This document shows positions 62,454 to 64,000 of a DNA stretch of 64,000 nucleotides, piece after piece. Position 1 is the stretch's first letter. Each line of letters starts with the position of its first letter. The position numbers and the translations under genes are program-made. Below the pieces are notes generated by a model. It saw nothing but the letters and a program-made list of their open reading frames with translations, was not told the origin of the DNA and did no database searches. The stretch is from Methylicorpusculum oleiharenae (GTDB lineage: Bacteria; Pseudomonadota; Gammaproteobacteria; Methylococcales; Methylomonadaceae), in assembly GCF_009828925.2 (NCBI RefSeq), contig NZ_WUTY02000001.1, forward strand, positions 3,192,492 to 3,256,491, given 5' to 3'.

Positions 62454-63607
62454 TGGACGGTGACGGCCTGGCCGTCTTCAAGTGTTTGCTTAAGCTCTAA
62501 GGGTTTGACGATTTGCTCGCCAGCCGCTAAGCCACGGGTTATCGCGGTAGCCTGGAGACCCTGCAAACCCAAGTTGATGTCACGCCAGTACGCCTTACCC
62601 TGGTCATTGACCATAACGCCGGGTTTACCGGCTCGCCAGAGCAGAAATTGTTGCGGGATCGTTACGGCATCAGACTGATGTCCGGTTTCAATATAGACCT
62701 CGGCCCGTTGTCCAACCGCCCAGTTTACCGGCAATTGCTGGACGAGCACATCGACCTGAAACTCGCGCGTTTCCCTATCCGCTTCTCGCCCCAGTCTGGA
62801 AATCTGGCCTGGATAGCTCTGATCCGGTTCCGAACGGAACACCACACGTGCCGGTTGTCCCTCGGCCAGCGCCGCTATTGCAGTTTCATCCACCCAGGTA
62901 TTGATCCACATTGTCCGGGTATCAATGAGTTGCAGGATTGACGCGCCGGGAACCACGATGACACCAGGGTCAAGGTCGCGGCGCACGACCAAACCGGCAT
63001 AGGGGCTGCGCAGTTCAGTAAACGTCAGTTGTTCTTCACGCAGACGTAAAGTTTCCTTAGCCGAAAGCTCCTGGGTCCGCGCTTCGGTCACCGAGGATAA
63101 AGAGCGTTTGAGTTCGGCTTCGGCTATACCCAGTGTTTGTGTCGTTTTATCAAGATCGGACTGCGAAACGAAGTTGCGGGCGGCGAGTTCGGCATAACGT
63201 TTATACTCGACCTGGCCCAATTGCAGAACCGCCTGTGCACGGGCATTATCTGTGCGGACACGCTCAACGGTAGCTTTACTGGCAGCCAGCGCCGCTTGCG
63301 CAACAGCCACTTGCTGGTCAAGTTCGGCACTGTCCAGTCGAGCTAATAGTTGTCCTGCCGTCACCGTATCGCCTTGATCAACGAGGACTTCGACAAGTCG
63401 CTCCTGAATCCGAGAACTGATCGTCGTCTTGACCCGTGCCTCCAGCGTTCCGGTTCCCATGATTTCACTGTGCAATTCAGTCTGTGCGACGGTATGGGCG
63501 AAGACCGGAATCGGAGTGAATTTCAGCTTATATACCGCAAAGAACACCACAAATACGGATACGACTAACCAGGCAATGCGGCGTGTAATGAGGTTTTTTA
63601 TTAACAA
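62450..63607 (-). CDS. HlyD/DevB-type membrane fusion adaptor
   Basis: 385 residues, N-terminal membrane anchor (IAWLVVSVFVVFFAVYKL), then lipoyl and coiled-coil hairpin segments (RIQERLVEVLVDQGDTVTAGQLL, ELDQQVAVAQAALAASKATV, LRSPYAGLVVRRDLDPGVIV) and beta barrel. TTG start with AAGGAA upstream. Links the permease to an outer-membrane TolC-like channel, not present in the window. First gene of the operon. Confidence 0.92.
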   Translation of the reverse strand: MLIKNLITRRIAWLVVSVFVVFFAVYKLKFTPIPVFAHTVAQTELHSEIMGTGTLEARVKTTISSRIQERLVEVLVDQGDTVTAGQLLARLDSAELDQQVAVAQAALAASKATVERVRTDNARAQAVLQLGQVEYKRYAELAARNFVSQSDLDKTTQTLGIAEAELKRSLSSVTEARTQELSAKETLRLREEQLTFTELRSPYAGLVVRRDLDPGVIVVPGASILQLIDTRTMWINTWVDETAIAALAEGQPARVVFRSEPDQSYPGQISRLGREADRETREFQVDVLVQQLPVNWAVGQRAEVYIETGHQSDAVTIPQQFLLWRAGKPGVMVNDQGKAYWRDINLGLQGLQATAITRGLAAGEQIVKPLELKQTLEDGQAVTVQ

Positions 63608-63925
63608 AAAGCAGATTCCTTTTTTGTGTATTGGCGTATTCCATTGTCTGTGAGCAAACTATAACAGGATCGTCGTGCCTGAAATTCTATTTATTTGACA
63701 TCAGCCAATCACTATTGACTAAATCATTTGCTTCAATGAATGTGAAACGGTAACGTTAAGGCAGGGTGAAAGTTATTAACCTCGGGCATGACCCACATTG
63801 AAGGGTTATAACAGTATTTTACGCAATAATTTTTATCATACGGTAAAAATCAGAATCTGGAATAGAAGAAGACTCTCGCTGATTTTCAGCTCAGTATCAA
63901 CATAACTTTCGCCTTGGAGGGGCTA
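63608..63925. other. Intergenic region upstream of the exporter and of a new gene
   Basis: 318 bases between divergent starts; AT-rich. No gene or clear operator recognised. Confidence 0.4.
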
Positions 63926-64000
63926 ATGCTGGAATTTTTGAAACCGAAGAACGTTAAAGTAGCCGTTGCAGTTGCGCAACTATTCCGTCCAGCAATTCAT
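63926..64000 (+). CDS. 5' end of an unidentified gene (3' partial)
   Basis: ATG at 63926 behind TTGGAGGGGC starts MLEFLKPKNVKVAVAVAQ and is cut by the window end after 25 codons. The basic and hydrophobic start gives no family. The strong ribosome site supports a real gene, divergent from the exporter operon. Confidence 0.6.
   Translation, partial: MLEFLKPKNVKVAVAVAQLFRPAIH

Noticed and set aside
1-64000. CRISPR arrays, rRNA, tRNA, insertion sequences, prophage
   Set aside because: I scanned the gaps and saw no regular spacer-repeat array, no cloverleaf or rRNA stretch, and no transposase or phage structural genes. A tRNA search with a covariance model would be decisive; it was not run.

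Overview
The window reads as a chromosomal segment of a gammaproteobacterium, most plausibly a methanotroph of the order Methylococcales. This is an inference from the combination of a PEP-CTERM type surface protein, a hyf-like membrane complex, DUF4398/OmpA lipoproteins, a HupE plus transmembrane-anchor pair, and short interspersed palindromic repeats. No methane-oxidation gene, rRNA, tRNA, CRISPR array or intact insertion sequence is visible, so the assignment is soft. Base composition is moderate and genes sit on both strands in short operons.

Layout. 1-2.2 kb: the end of a secreted nuclease with a dockerin-like tail, a frameshifted PEP-CTERM protein with a cohesin-like body, and a 48-residue secreted peptide. 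2.2-5.5 kb: a selenouridine operon (NDH-like/SelD fusion and mnmH). 5.6-10.3 kb: vapC debris, then a redox/electrophile-stress cluster (DUF1348, GST, PPOX-FNR-ferredoxin fusion, AhpD-like) divergent from a LysR regulator. 10.3-14.5 kb: eroded DNA with gene remnants around a VTT/FAD-disulfide reductase fusion. 14.9-17.6 kb: a patatin lipoprotein operon. 18.1-24.3 kb: a catalase-like protein, two di-heme RoxA-like cytochrome c lipoproteins and an MFS carrier. 24.6-26.1 kb: fetAB. 26.6-29.7 kb: pirin, yceI, azoR and a divergent LysR gene. 29.8-33.3 kb: TonB receptor, small membrane protein and a TiaS-like protein. 33.8-37.7 kb: a secreted helical protein, a PaaK-like ligase, and HupE with its anchor protein. 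38.2-45.7 kb: a compact hyfBCEFGI-like operon whose large subunit has lost the NiFe ligands, preceded by an uncatalogued coupled 55-codon gene. 46-54 kb: alcohol dehydrogenase, envelope lipoproteins, a large hybrid sensor kinase with an REC-PAS partner, and a Crp/Fnr regulator. 54.7-60 kb: an envelope and stress group (RlpA-like, transglutaminase, BON lipoprotein, two DUF883 genes, YqjE- and YqjK-like, lmo0937-like, CsbD). 60.5-63.6 kb: a DevBCA-type exporter operon. The window ends in the first codons of another gene.

The most interesting regions are (i) the hyf-like complex without NiFe cysteines, (ii) the catalase-like/di-heme cytochrome/MFS cluster, (iii) the TiaS-like, membrane protein and TonB receptor operon, (iv) the dockerin-like nuclease beside a cohesin-like PEP-CTERM protein, and (v) three families of small repeats, one of which keeps a hairpin through sequence change. 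Several genes are decaying (PEP-CTERM protein, vapC, DUF547, DUF3179), so parts of this segment are under relaxed selection.
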